Position numbers and translations under genes: made by a program. A DNA stretch of 64,000 bases, from NCBI RefSeq assembly GCF_007829875.1, contig NZ_VIWV01000001.1, positions 744,001 through 808,000 on the forward strand, written 5' to 3'. The stretch comes from Streptomyces capillispiralis. Its GTDB lineage: Bacteria; Actinomycetota; Actinomycetes; Streptomycetales; Streptomycetaceae. Positions 51,001 through 59,039 of the stretch are shown here, one piece after another; within the stretch, counting starts at the first letter, position 1; each line of letters opens with the position of its first letter. The notes under the pieces were generated by a model. The model was given only the letters and a program-made list of their open reading frames with translations. It was not told where the DNA came from and did no database searches.

Positions 51001-54000
51001 CGGCTCCCCGGTGGCGCGCAGCGGGGCGACGGCGGCGGAGGCGACCACGCCGGCGGCGTGCACGACCAGGTCCAGCGGGCCGTCCCGGTCGGTGAGTTCG
51101 CGCAGCAGTTCCGTGGTGGCGGCGGTGTCCGCGGCGTCCGCGGCACGGACCTCGATGTCGGCGCCGGAGGCGCGCAACTGCCGTACGGTCTCGGCCCGTT
51201 CGGCGTCGCCGCTGCCGGGCTCGGGGTCCGGGTGGAGGCCGGTGCGGCCGGTCACCACGACACGGCGTCCGGAGCGGGCGAGGTGCCCGGCGAGGGCGAG
51301 ACCCACGTCACCGAGCCCGCCGAGCACGACGGCCGTACCGGTACCTGTCGCGCCGTCCGCGGCGTCCGTGCCGGTGGTGCCGGTGGTGCCGGTAGTGCGG
51401 GTGGTGCCGGTGGTGGGTGCGGACGGGCGCCACGGGGTGATGCCGCGCTGCCAGCGGTCCCCGCCGCGCAGGGCGCACTCGGTGCCGTTGGGGCCGCCGG
51501 ACAGCAGGTCGGCGGCCTCCGCGAGCACGGCGTCGAGCGCGACGGCGTCCGGCGGTCCGGCCGGCAGGTCGAGGGCGCGCCAGCGCAGGCCCGGGAACTC
51601 CTGGGCGAGCACGCGCGGTACGGCGAGGGTGGCGGCGGCGTGGGCGGCGGGCCGGTCGGCGCTCTCCACCTGCTGGGCGTGGTGGCTGAGGTGGAGCAGG
51701 CAGGCGCCGTGCGCCCAGGGGGCGGCGGCGCGGGCGACGTCCGCGTACCGCAGGAGCGAGGCGGTGACGGTGCCGGCCGGGTCGGTGTCGTCGCCGGTGC
51801 CGTGGTGCGGGCCGGTGACGACGATGCCGTCGCACGGGGTGTCCGGGTGCCGTGCCGCCTCGTCGAGGGTGACGGTGGTGGCCCCGGCGGCGGTGAGCGC
51901 GGCGCGTACCCGTGCGGGCAGCGGGGAGTCCGGCGGGCCGTCCACGAGCCAGCGGCCCGGCGACGCCGGGCGGTCGGTGTCGAGCGGGGGTGTGCGCCGC
52001 CAGACGGGCAGTTGGAGGGGTTCGGTCTCGTCGGGGGCGGCCCCGGAGGGATGGCCGTCCGCCGCGGCGGTGGGGGCGGGCGGGTCGATCCACAGCCGGC
52101 GCGGGCTCAGCGGCAGCCCCGGCAGGGTGACACGGCGCCGTCCGGGGCGGTGCAGGGCGGCGGCGTCCAACGGCACGCCGTACGTCCACAGTTCACCGGC
52201 CGCCGCGAGCAGCGCGGCGCGCCCGCCGTGCGGCTCGTCCCGGTCGGGGAAGGTCGCGAGGGTGGCGGCGGGCCGCCTGTCCTCCTGCCGTCGGGCGAGT
52301 TGCAGCAGTCCGCTGCCGGGGCCCGCCTGGACCAGCACGGCCGGCCCGTCGCCCAGGGCCGCGGCCAGCGCGTCGGAGAAGCGCACCGTGGAACGCAGGT
52401 GCGCCACCCAGTGGTCGGCGCCGGGAGCGGTGCGCAGCAGTTCGCCGGTGAGCGTGGTGGCGAGCGGGATCCGCGGGACGTCCGGGCGGACGGCCCCGGC
52501 GGCGGCGCGCAGTTCGGGCAGCACCGGGTCGACCAGCCGGGAGTGGGCGGCGGCGTCGAGGGAGAGCCGTACGGTGCGTTCGCCGCGCGCCGCCAGCAGC
52601 CGTTCCAGCGCGGCGACGGCCTCGGCGGGTCCCGAGACGACGCAGGAGCGGGGGCCGTTGACCGCGGCGAGGTCGAGTTCCGGGTGGTCGGCGAGCAGGT
52701 CGAGGGTGTGCCGCTCGGCCAGCGGCACGGTCAGCATCACCCCTCCCCCGGCCGCCCGGGACATGCCGCGCGAGCGGACCGCCACCAGCGTCGCCGCGTC
52801 GGGCAGGGACAGGGCGCCGGAGACGACGGCGGCGACGTACTCGCCGAGGCTGTGGCCCACCACGGCGTCCGGTTCCACGCCCCAGGAGCGCAGGGTGCGC
52901 GCGGCGGCGAGGGAGACGGTGAACAGGGCGGGCAGCCCGTGGGCGGGGTCGCGCAGCAGGCGGCGGGCCCGCTCGTCGGACGGGCCGGCGGTGACGAGCG
53001 CGGTGAGGCCGGGTCCCGTGCCGTCGTCGAACAGCTCGGCGCACTCGCGCACGGTGCGCGCGAACTCCTCCTCCTGGTCGCACAGGTCACGGCCCATGCC
53101 CGCGTACTGGGCGCCGCCGCCCGGGAACGCCAGCACCACGCGGGGCGCGGTGGGTCCGGTGCGGCGCCGGGGCGCGGTGCGCAGCGCGCGGGTGTCGGCC
53201 TCCGCCGCTCCGGTGAGGACGGCGGCGGCCCGGTACGGCAGCGCGGTGCGGCCGGTGTGCAGGGTGTGGGCCGCGTCGGCGGGGTCGAGCGGGGTGGTGG
53301 ACAGGGCGGTCGCGGTGGTCTCGGCGAGGCGGGCGAGCGCGTCGTCGCGGTGCGCGCTGAGCAGGGCGAGCTGGGGCCGCGGGTCGGCGGGCGGGGCCGG
53401 GCGGACGGGTGCGCTGCCGAGGACGACGTGGCAGTTGGTGCCGCCGATGCCGAAGGAGCTGACGCCCGCGTACCGGTGCCCGGCCCAGTCGGTGGCCTCG
53501 TGGACGACGGCGAACGGCGAGCCGTCCAGGCCGAGGTCGGGGTTGAGCGGCAGCGCGTCCAGGGTGGGCGGCAGCACGCCGTGGTGCAGGGCCAGTACGG
53601 TCTTGGCGAAACCGGCGATGCCGGCGGCCGAGTTGGCGTGCCCGATGTTGCTCTTGACCGAGCCCAGGGCGCACCACGACGGACCGGTGTCGCCGAACAC
53701 GCGCCGCAGCGCGGCCACTTCGACGACGTCGCCGAGGCGGGTGGCGGTGCCGTGGGCCTCGACGTAGGTGATGTCGCGCGGCGTGAGTCCGGCCACGGCG
53801 AGCGCCTCGGAGACGGCACGGGCCTGTCCGCGCGGCGAGGGCGCGGTGAAGCCGGTGCGGTCGCCGCCGTCGTTGTTCACGGCGGAGCCGTGCAGCACGG
53901 CCAGTACCGGGTCCCCGTCGGCGAGGGCGTCGCGCAGCCGCCGCAGTACGGCCACGCCGACGCCCTGGGTGTGCACGATGCCGGTGCCGTCGGCGGAGAA

Positions 54001-54747
54001 GGTGCGCACGTGTCCGTCGGCGGAGAAGATCCCGTCGGGGACGTGGAGGTAGCCCCGGCCCTGCGGCACGATCAGGGAGGCGCCGCCGGCGAGGGCGGTG
54101 TCGCACTCCCCCGCCAGCAGCGACTGGGCCGCCAGGTGCACGGCGACCAGGGACGTCGAGCAGGCGGTGCCGACGGCGACGGCGGGCCCGGTCAGCGCGA
54201 GACGGTGCGCGACGTGCAGGGGCAGGTAGTCGGCGACTCCGGCGAGGGCCGCCTGGAGGCTGCCGACGGGGTCGGTGGCGGAGGCGGCGTACCGGTCGGC
54301 GAGGTTGCGGGCGAGGTAGTCGCTGTGGGCGGCGCCGGCGAACACACCGACCGCGCCCGCCCCGGCGCCGCCGCCGTGCCCGGCGCTCTCCAGGGCGCGC
54401 AGGCACGCTTCGAGGAACAGCCGCTGCTGGGGGTCCATCAGGGCCGCTTCGGCGTCCGTCAGCCCGAACGGCTCGGGGTCGAACCGGTCCTGGCCGTCGA
54501 TCACCCCGGCGACGGGTATGTGCGCCGGATTCTCCAACAGCCGTGTAGGGACGCCGCGTTCGGCCAGTTCCTGTGCGCTGGAGCGGGTGAGGCCGCTGCG
54601 TCCGCCGACGAGCAGGTCCCAGTAGGCCGCCGTGTCGGGTGCTCCCGGGAAGCGGCAGTCCAGGGCGGTGACCGCGATCAGGTCGTCGTCCACGGCCGGT
54701 TCGGGGTTGTCCGGCAGGGATCCCCGGGAGGAGGTCGGGTCGGTCAT
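48001..54747 (-). CDS. Hybrid PKS-NRPS subunit KS-AT-KR-ACP-Cy-TE
   Basis: The 2248-residue protein has KS (about 22-445; C196, H332, H370), AT (535-830; GHSLGE, Ser633), KR (about 1135-1340; LGGLGDVGLALA, Y1299/N1303), ACP (about 1412-1475; Ser1441), Cy (about 1504-1930; intact D1636, D1641, S1644) and a thioesterase (about 1960-2248; GGWSMGG, Ser2042). Compared with yersiniabactin HMWP1 (KS-AT-MT-KR-ACP-Cy-MT-PCP-TE), both MT domains and the final PCP are missing; Cy is joined to TE by only about 30 residues. ATG 54747 overlaps the NRPS stop. It should extend the cysteine-derived chain by malonate, reduce it, add a third thiazoline and release the product. Confidence 0.9.
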   Translation of the reverse strand: MTDPTSSRGSLPDNPEPAVDDDLIAVTALDCRFPGAPDTAAYWDLLVGGRSGLTRSSAQELAERGVPTRLLENPAHIPVAGVIDGQDRFDPEPFGLTDAEAALMDPQQRLFLEACLRALESAGHGGGAGAGAVGVFAGAAHSDYLARNLADRYAASATDPVGSLQAALAGVADYLPLHVAHRLALTGPAVAVGTACSTSLVAVHLAAQSLLAGECDTALAGGASLIVPQGRGYLHVPDGIFSADGHVRTFSADGTGIVHTQGVGVAVLRRLRDALADGDPVLAVLHGSAVNNDGGDRTGFTAPSPRGQARAVSEALAVAGLTPRDITYVEAHGTATRLGDVVEVAALRRVFGDTGPSWCALGSVKSNIGHANSAAGIAGFAKTVLALHHGVLPPTLDALPLNPDLGLDGSPFAVVHEATDWAGHRYAGVSSFGIGGTNCHVVLGSAPVRPAPPADPRPQLALLSAHRDDALARLAETTATALSTTPLDPADAAHTLHTGRTALPYRAAAVLTGAAEADTRALRTAPRRRTGPTAPRVVLAFPGGGAQYAGMGRDLCDQEEEFARTVRECAELFDDGTGPGLTALVTAGPSDERARRLLRDPAHGLPALFTVSLAAARTLRSWGVEPDAVVGHSLGEYVAAVVSGALSLPDAATLVAVRSRGMSRAAGGGVMLTVPLAERHTLDLLADHPELDLAAVNGPRSCVVSGPAEAVAALERLLAARGERTVRLSLDAAAHSRLVDPVLPELRAAAGAVRPDVPRIPLATTLTGELLRTAPGADHWVAHLRSTVRFSDALAAALGDGPAVLVQAGPGSGLLQLARRQEDRRPAATLATFPDRDEPHGGRAALLAAAGELWTYGVPLDAAALHRPGRRRVTLPGLPLSPRRLWIDPPAPTAAADGHPSGAAPDETEPLQLPVWRRTPPLDTDRPASPGRWLVDGPPDSPLPARVRAALTAAGATTVTLDEAARHPDTPCDGIVVTGPHHGTGDDTDPAGTVTASLLRYADVARAAAPWAHGACLLHLSHHAQQVESADRPAAHAAATLAVPRVLAQEFPGLRWRALDLPAGPPDAVALDAVLAEAADLLSGGPNGTECALRGGDRWQRGITPWRPSAPTTGTTRTTGTTGTTGTDAADGATGTGTAVVLGGLGDVGLALAGHLARSGRRVVVTGRTGLHPDPEPGSGDAERAETVRQLRASGADIEVRAADAADTAATTELLRELTDRDGPLDLVVHAAGVVASAAVAPLRATGEPAVRAHVHAKVTAALALRTAVHGLPPGRRPATVLLMSSATAFVGGLGLAPYAAVNRFLDALAEHERTTGTNGAPRWLSVAWDGWRVGPGRSERTVASRHSIGLDDGMRTVDRLLALADAGRAPASVAVSPADLAPRTAGTPTAVPGPAPTTSSEAGDAPGGGAEAELARVWSELLGFPVTDRDADFFALGGHSLLATRMLARLRDDHGADLRLQDLLARPTIASLAPLLPAREPRPAPAPAGTTTTAAPAGDGPREFPLTRVQHAYWVGGSGGYRLGDVPCSFHLEYDCAGLDTDRYEAAWNAVVARHPMLRAVVSPEGRNRVLDKVPHYRIRVQDLTEDDDTERARKLDRVRDRMVRREPRPGRWPLVDIRAARLPGDIVRLFVNVDVLVCDTASYLVWDRELRTLYQNPDAHLPPLETTFADCVAALQERAQGPEHARAAAYWRARLDDLPGAPALPVRTRDLGERPRFARRTARLEPPHWDALKAEAARRGLTPTAVLLAAYGEALAEWSGQDRFAVTLTLFDRPAHLPGADAVVGDFTSLMLHEVDRTDTPNFADAAARAQRTLFEDLDHREFSALDLLAEKSSRTGRTASVPVVFTSALGLSGPLGGGHDLDWAGTPVHGVSSTPQTWLDHQVIEQHGALLLQWDVLENALPAEEADAAFAAYTARVRRLAEAPHTWDDREDPRPAPAARDSRPAPAPEDTPSDRDAVMLLRDGTDDRPLFLMHPSGGDVLCYGELARLLTDGRPVVALTDPALTGGTGPSTIPEMTDRYLAALRTHQPHGPYLLGGWSMGGTVAHQMAVELQRRGERTDLLVMIDSNTPDRIRALGGADGAEDTAFAAVRYLRSLEAFLDLDLELGADAAAIREAPTPEAVRGAVTERLRSAGLLGPRDTADARLEVFERHLRALAGHRAGHLTDPATRLLLIAASTPSPHNAGVGMGVDDAGDLPALGWLPHVSGPVDAHTVDGHHYSLLHDPAVRRTAALVDRALAAVRAAG

Positions 54748-57700
54748 CGGGTGGTCTCCTCGGCGAGGGCGCGTGCGGCGAGGCGGGAACTCCTGCGCGC
54801 GGGGCGTTCGGGCTGCGGGGTCGTGGGCGGACGGACGGCTGGGGTCCCGTCGCCTGCGGACGGATCGGCCGGTTCGGCCGTGTCGGTGGCGCGTTGGGCG
54901 GTGATGCGGGCGGCCAGGGCGGCGACGGTGGGGTGCTCGAACATGTCGGCCAGCGCCAGACCGGGCGCGATGCCCTCACGGAGCCTGCGGTGGGTGAGGA
55001 CCAGGGTGAGCGAGGTCGCGCCCAGGGCGGCGAAGGTGCTCTCGGGGGTCACCGGCGAGTCGGTGAAGTCGGCCAGGACGGCGGTCAGCGCCTCCAGTAC
55101 GGCCGGGTCCACGGGGGCGGGCGCGGCGGTCCGGCGGCTGGGGGAGGGCGTACGGCCGTCGGCGTTCCCGTCGGCTCGTGTCACGTCGGACGGGAGCGCC
55201 GAACCGGCGGCCGGGGCGGAGGGTGACGCGGCCTTCGACTCGTCGGAGGGGCAGAGGATTTCCGCGAGTCCGTCCGCCGGCAGGCGAGCCTCGACGGGCG
55301 CGGAACCGGCGGCGCGTGCCACGGTCCGCAGCCAGCGGGCGGATGCCTCCAGCGCCTGGTCGGGCCGCAGCCCGCCCGGCCGGACCACGACGGAAACCTC
55401 CAGGCCCAGGGCGGCCGCCTCGGCGACCGCGGCGGCGGCCCACTGCCCGTCGACGGGGGAACGGCCGACGGAGGCGGCTTCCTCCCCGGCGGCAGCCGGC
55501 CCCGAGTCCGCGCGGGGGCCGTTCCGCTCGCCGGCGACCGCGGCGGCCCCACCGGCGTCCACGGCGGACTCACCGGCGTCCAGGGTCGGAACACCGGTCT
55601 CCGCAGCCGGGACACCGGCATCCGTGGCCGGACGTCCGGCCACGGCGGGCTCGCCCCCGGCCCCGGCGGACGCAAGTCCGGCCCCGGCCGGTGCGGCAGC
55701 CCCCGCCGGTGCCGTCAGTGCCGCGTGGTCGATCTTGCCGTTGGCCGTGACGGGCAGCTGGTCCAGGATCACGAACCGGCTGGGCACCATGTAGTCGGGC
55801 AGCCGTTCGCGCAGGGCGTCGGCGAGTTCCTCGGCCGTCGGCGGCTCGCTCGCCCCTCGCGGGGACAGGTGCGCGACCAGCCGGGGCCGCCCGTCCGGGC
55901 CCCGCACCGACGACACGACGCACTGGCGGACCGCCGGATGGCGGGCGAGCACCGCCTCCACCTCGCCCAGTTCGATCCGGTGCCCGCGGATCTTCACCTG
56001 CCGGTCGACCCGGCCGAGGAACTCGATGGTGCCGTCGGCGGTCCACCGCCCGAGGTCACCGGTGCGGTACAGCCGGCGGCCCAGCACCGGGTGGACGGCG
56101 AATCGTTCCGCCGTCTGCGCGGGATCGCCGGTGTAGCCGCGGGCCAGTCCGTCGCCGCCGATGAACAGCTCGCCCGCCTCGCCGACCGGGCACGGTGCGC
56201 CGTTCTCGTCGAGGACGAAGAAGCTCTGGGCGCGCAGCGCACGGCCGTAGGGGATGCTGCGCCAGCCGGGGTCGGTGTGCTCCACCGGGTGGGTGATGGA
56301 CCAGATGGACGCCTCGGTGGCGCCGCCGAGGCTCATCACCTTCGCCTGCGGGGCGAGCCGGCGCAGCCGGTCGGGCAGGGTCAGGGGGATCCAGTCGCCG
56401 GAGAGCATCACCAGACGCAGGGTGCGCAGGGCCGTGGCGGCCTCCTCCGGTTCCATCTCCGCGTACTCGACGAGCATTTCGAGCAGGGCGGGGGCGGTGT
56501 TCCACACGGTGACGCCGTGCCGGCCGGCCAGTTCCAGCCAGTGCTGCGGGTCGCGCTGCCGGGCGGGCTCGGGCAGGACGAGGCAGCCGCCGGCGCCGAG
56601 GACGCCGTAGATGTCGAACACGGACAGGTCGAAACTGAGCGCGGACAGCGCCAGTACGCGGTCCTCGGGGCCGATGGCGAACCGGTCGACGATGTCGTCG
56701 ATGGTGGTGCGCGCGGCCCGGTGCTGGATCTCGACGCCCTTGGGGCTGCCGGTGGAGCCGGAGGTGAAGATGGTGTAGGCGAGGTCGTCGGGGCGCGGGA
56801 CCGCGAGCGGGGCGACGGGTTCGGCGGGTGCCGCGGCGGCGCGGGCGGGGCGGCCGGCGGCGGTCAGACGGTGCACGGTGACCGTGTCCGGCCACTCGAT
56901 GCGCACACCCCGCCCGGTGAGGGCGTGCCGGACCCCGGCGCGTTCGCAGACGGCGGCGATCCGGGCGGCCGGCCAGGTGGGTTCCACCGGGAGGTAGCCG
57001 GCTCCGCCGAGGCTGACGCCGAGTACGGCGGTGATCTGGGCGGTGCCCTTCTCGCAGGCGACGGCGACCATGTCGCCGGGGCCGACGCCGTGCGCGGCGA
57101 GCAGGCTCGCGGTGGCGGCGGCGTTGTCCGCGAGGCGGGCGTGGCTGACCGTGGCGGTGGCGGTGCGCAGTGCGGGCCGTCGCGGATGCCGGCGGGCCGC
57201 GTCGGCGGCCGGGTCGTGCAGCAGCGGGCCGGCGGTGGGGAAGGGGACGGCGTCGAGGGGTTCCTCGGGGTGGAAGGAGGGGTCCCAGCCCAGGGTGGTG
57301 TCCCGCCAGGCGTCGGCGTCGGTCAGGGTGCGCAACAGGCGGACGTGGGCGTCGAGGAGGGCCTGGATCCAGCCGTCGGGGAAGGCGCCCTCGACGGCGT
57401 CCCAGGCCAACCGGAGCCGTCCGTCCTCGTCCCACACGATGTGGTCGAGCAGGACCTGCGGGGTCTGGGAGATGCCGTGGACCTCCCGGCCGATCCAGGC
57501 GGCCGGGGCCTCGCCGTCGCCCGCGAGGCCCACGCCGCTGGTGAAGACCACGGGATGGCTGGGGGCGCCCACGGTCGGCGGGGTGTGCGTCCGCAGTTCC
57601 CTGAGCACCTCGACGCCGGACACGGAGCGGTGGTCCAGGTCCTCCCAGAAGCGGTGGTTGACGGCGGTGGCGTAGTCGGCGAAGCCCTTCCAGCCGGCGG

Positions 57701-58940
57701 GGTCGAAGGGGGGTGTGCCGACCAGGGCGGTGGTGGTGAAGTCGCCGACCACGCCCTCGGCACCGCCCTCGTCCTCCGGGCGGTCGAACAGGGTGGTGTT
57801 GAGGCAGAGTCGCTCCCCGGCGCCCCACCGGCCGAGGACGACGGCGAACGCGGCGAGCAGGGCGGCGGTCGGGGTGACCGCGTGTTCGGCGCACCGGGCG
57901 CGCAGTGCGGCCCAGGTTTCGGCGTCGAGTTCGGCGGCGGAGCGGACGAAGCGGGGCGGGGTGGTGTCGGCGGGGTCGCGCAGCAGGGGCAGGCGCGGGG
58001 CCGGCGGGAGGCCGGGGGCGCGTTCGGCCCAGTAGGCGCGGTCGCGGGCGCGCCGGGCCGCCCACTCCGGGTCGGTGGCGCGGGCGCGCTGGAGGTCGGC
58101 GAAGCGGGCCCGCGGCTCGGGCAGGCGGTGGGCGGGGTCGTCGACGAGACGGCCCCACTGGCGCATCAGCAGCATCCAGCCGGCGAGGTCGGTCAGCAGC
58201 ACGTCGACGCCGACGTGCAGGCGGGTCCGGCCGTCGGGCAGCAGGGTGGCGTGGAGGTCGAACAGCGGCCAGGAGCCGGTGGGGCGGTTCTGATGGGACC
58301 GCTCCTGCCGCTGCGCCGACAACGTTTCCCGCACCCGGTCCGCACTCTCGTGGCGCACGTCGGTGACGCCGATGCGGTAGGGGCCGGGGGCTTCGAGGAT
58401 GTGCTGGCGGCCGCGGTCGTCCACCGTCATGCGCAGCATCGGGTGGTGGGCGACCAGCCGGTTCCAGGCGGTCTCCAGGCGGGCCACGTCCACGAGCGGG
58501 TCCGTGTCGCCGGGCGTGCGGTCGTACTCGTAGTAGTAGAAGGTGGCCACGCCGCCCAGCGGCAGGCCCTCGGCCCGTCCGGCGAGGTAGGAGGCCTGAA
58601 TGGGCGTCAGCGGGAAGCCGTCCGCGTCGTGTTCCCGCCCTTCCGGGGTCTCGGGGCCGGGTGCGCCGGCGGGCGGGGCGTCCTGCGGGGCCCGGCCGGC
58701 GAGCACCCGGTCCGCCACCGCGCGGACCGTGGCGGAGTCGCCCAGGAAGGCGGTCAACGGCAGGTCCTGGCCGGTGCGTTCGCGGATCCTGCGCCGCAGC
58801 CGTACCGCGGTGAACGACTCCAGCCCCAGGGCCGCGAGGGGAGTCGTCGGCGCGACGTCCCCGGGTGAGGTGCCGAGGACCTCGGCTGTGCAGTCGATGA
58901 CGCGGGCGAGGATGTCGTCGCTCGGCACGGGCTGGTTCAT
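54744..58940 (-). CDS. NRPS loading subunit ArCP-Cy-A(Cys)-PCP
   Basis: From ATG 58940 (GGAGA five bases upstream) the product has 1398 residues. It has a carrier at 8-80 (GLES, Ser42, in the position of an aryl carrier), Cy at about 108-540 (D246xxxxD251, but Gly254 where Ser is usual), A at about 575-1075 (FTSGSTGSPKG at 725-735, A10 Lys1069), and PCP at about 1280-1350 (GATS, Ser1310). Specificity residues read D771, L772, F775, N814, then L, S, L, I, W, i.e. the cysteine code. The A domain is not interrupted, unlike HMWP2 or PchE. A roughly 200-residue Ala/Gly/Pro-rich insert separates A and PCP. It should start the chain and form the first thiazoline. Confidence 0.9.
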   Translation of the reverse strand: MNQPVPSDDILARVIDCTAEVLGTSPGDVAPTTPLAALGLESFTAVRLRRRIRERTGQDLPLTAFLGDSATVRAVADRVLAGRAPQDAPPAGAPGPETPEGREHDADGFPLTPIQASYLAGRAEGLPLGGVATFYYYEYDRTPGDTDPLVDVARLETAWNRLVAHHPMLRMTVDDRGRQHILEAPGPYRIGVTDVRHESADRVRETLSAQRQERSHQNRPTGSWPLFDLHATLLPDGRTRLHVGVDVLLTDLAGWMLLMRQWGRLVDDPAHRLPEPRARFADLQRARATDPEWAARRARDRAYWAERAPGLPPAPRLPLLRDPADTTPPRFVRSAAELDAETWAALRARCAEHAVTPTAALLAAFAVVLGRWGAGERLCLNTTLFDRPEDEGGAEGVVGDFTTTALVGTPPFDPAGWKGFADYATAVNHRFWEDLDHRSVSGVEVLRELRTHTPPTVGAPSHPVVFTSGVGLAGDGEAPAAWIGREVHGISQTPQVLLDHIVWDEDGRLRLAWDAVEGAFPDGWIQALLDAHVRLLRTLTDADAWRDTTLGWDPSFHPEEPLDAVPFPTAGPLLHDPAADAARRHPRRPALRTATATVSHARLADNAAATASLLAAHGVGPGDMVAVACEKGTAQITAVLGVSLGGAGYLPVEPTWPAARIAAVCERAGVRHALTGRGVRIEWPDTVTVHRLTAAGRPARAAAAPAEPVAPLAVPRPDDLAYTIFTSGSTGSPKGVEIQHRAARTTIDDIVDRFAIGPEDRVLALSALSFDLSVFDIYGVLGAGGCLVLPEPARQRDPQHWLELAGRHGVTVWNTAPALLEMLVEYAEMEPEEAATALRTLRLVMLSGDWIPLTLPDRLRRLAPQAKVMSLGGATEASIWSITHPVEHTDPGWRSIPYGRALRAQSFFVLDENGAPCPVGEAGELFIGGDGLARGYTGDPAQTAERFAVHPVLGRRLYRTGDLGRWTADGTIEFLGRVDRQVKIRGHRIELGEVEAVLARHPAVRQCVVSSVRGPDGRPRLVAHLSPRGASEPPTAEELADALRERLPDYMVPSRFVILDQLPVTANGKIDHAALTAPAGAAAPAGAGLASAGAGGEPAVAGRPATDAGVPAAETGVPTLDAGESAVDAGGAAAVAGERNGPRADSGPAAAGEEAASVGRSPVDGQWAAAAVAEAAALGLEVSVVVRPGGLRPDQALEASARWLRTVARAAGSAPVEARLPADGLAEILCPSDESKAASPSAPAAGSALPSDVTRADGNADGRTPSPSRRTAAPAPVDPAVLEALTAVLADFTDSPVTPESTFAALGATSLTLVLTHRRLREGIAPGLALADMFEHPTVAALAARITAQRATDTAEPADPSAGDGTPAVRPPTTPQPERPARRSSRLAARALAEETTR

Positions 58941-58972
58941 CCGGTCTCCGTTGCAGCGCAGGCAGGAAGGCA

Positions 58973-58997
58973 CTCCCCCGGCCGTTCGCCGGGGGAG
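58973..58997 (-). terminator. Hairpin in the leader of the synthetase operon
   Basis: CTCCCCCGGC and GCCGGGGGAG form a perfect 10-bp stem with a 5-base loop, in the roughly 65-base leader between the Zur-controlled promoter and ATG 58940. It can terminate the upstream methyltransferase transcript, but it also lies on the synthetase message and might attenuate it. Confidence 0.55.
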
Positions 58998-59010
58998 CAG
59001 GACACCAGTG

Positions 59011-59039
59011 AACCTAGATGAAAATGATTATCAGATCAA
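59011..59039 (-). promoter_or_regulatory. Zur-controlled promoter of the metallophore operon
   Basis: On the minus strand TTGATC (59034-59039) and TAGGTT (59011-59016) are spaced exactly 17 bases. The intervening 59017-59033 contains the strongest Zur-type site of the window, written on the plus strand as TGAAAATGATTATCA (59019-59033). Zinc-loaded Zur bound there would exclude RNA polymerase. The -35 box overlaps the stop codon of the upstream methyltransferase gene. Confidence 0.8.

Noticed and set aside
50225..55794. Plus-strand frames of 1180 and 1660 codons over the PKS and NRPS genes
   Set aside because: They are antisense to well-supported KS, AT, KR, Cy and A domains. Repetitive Gly/Arg or Ser/Ala-rich translations without motifs indicate shadows.
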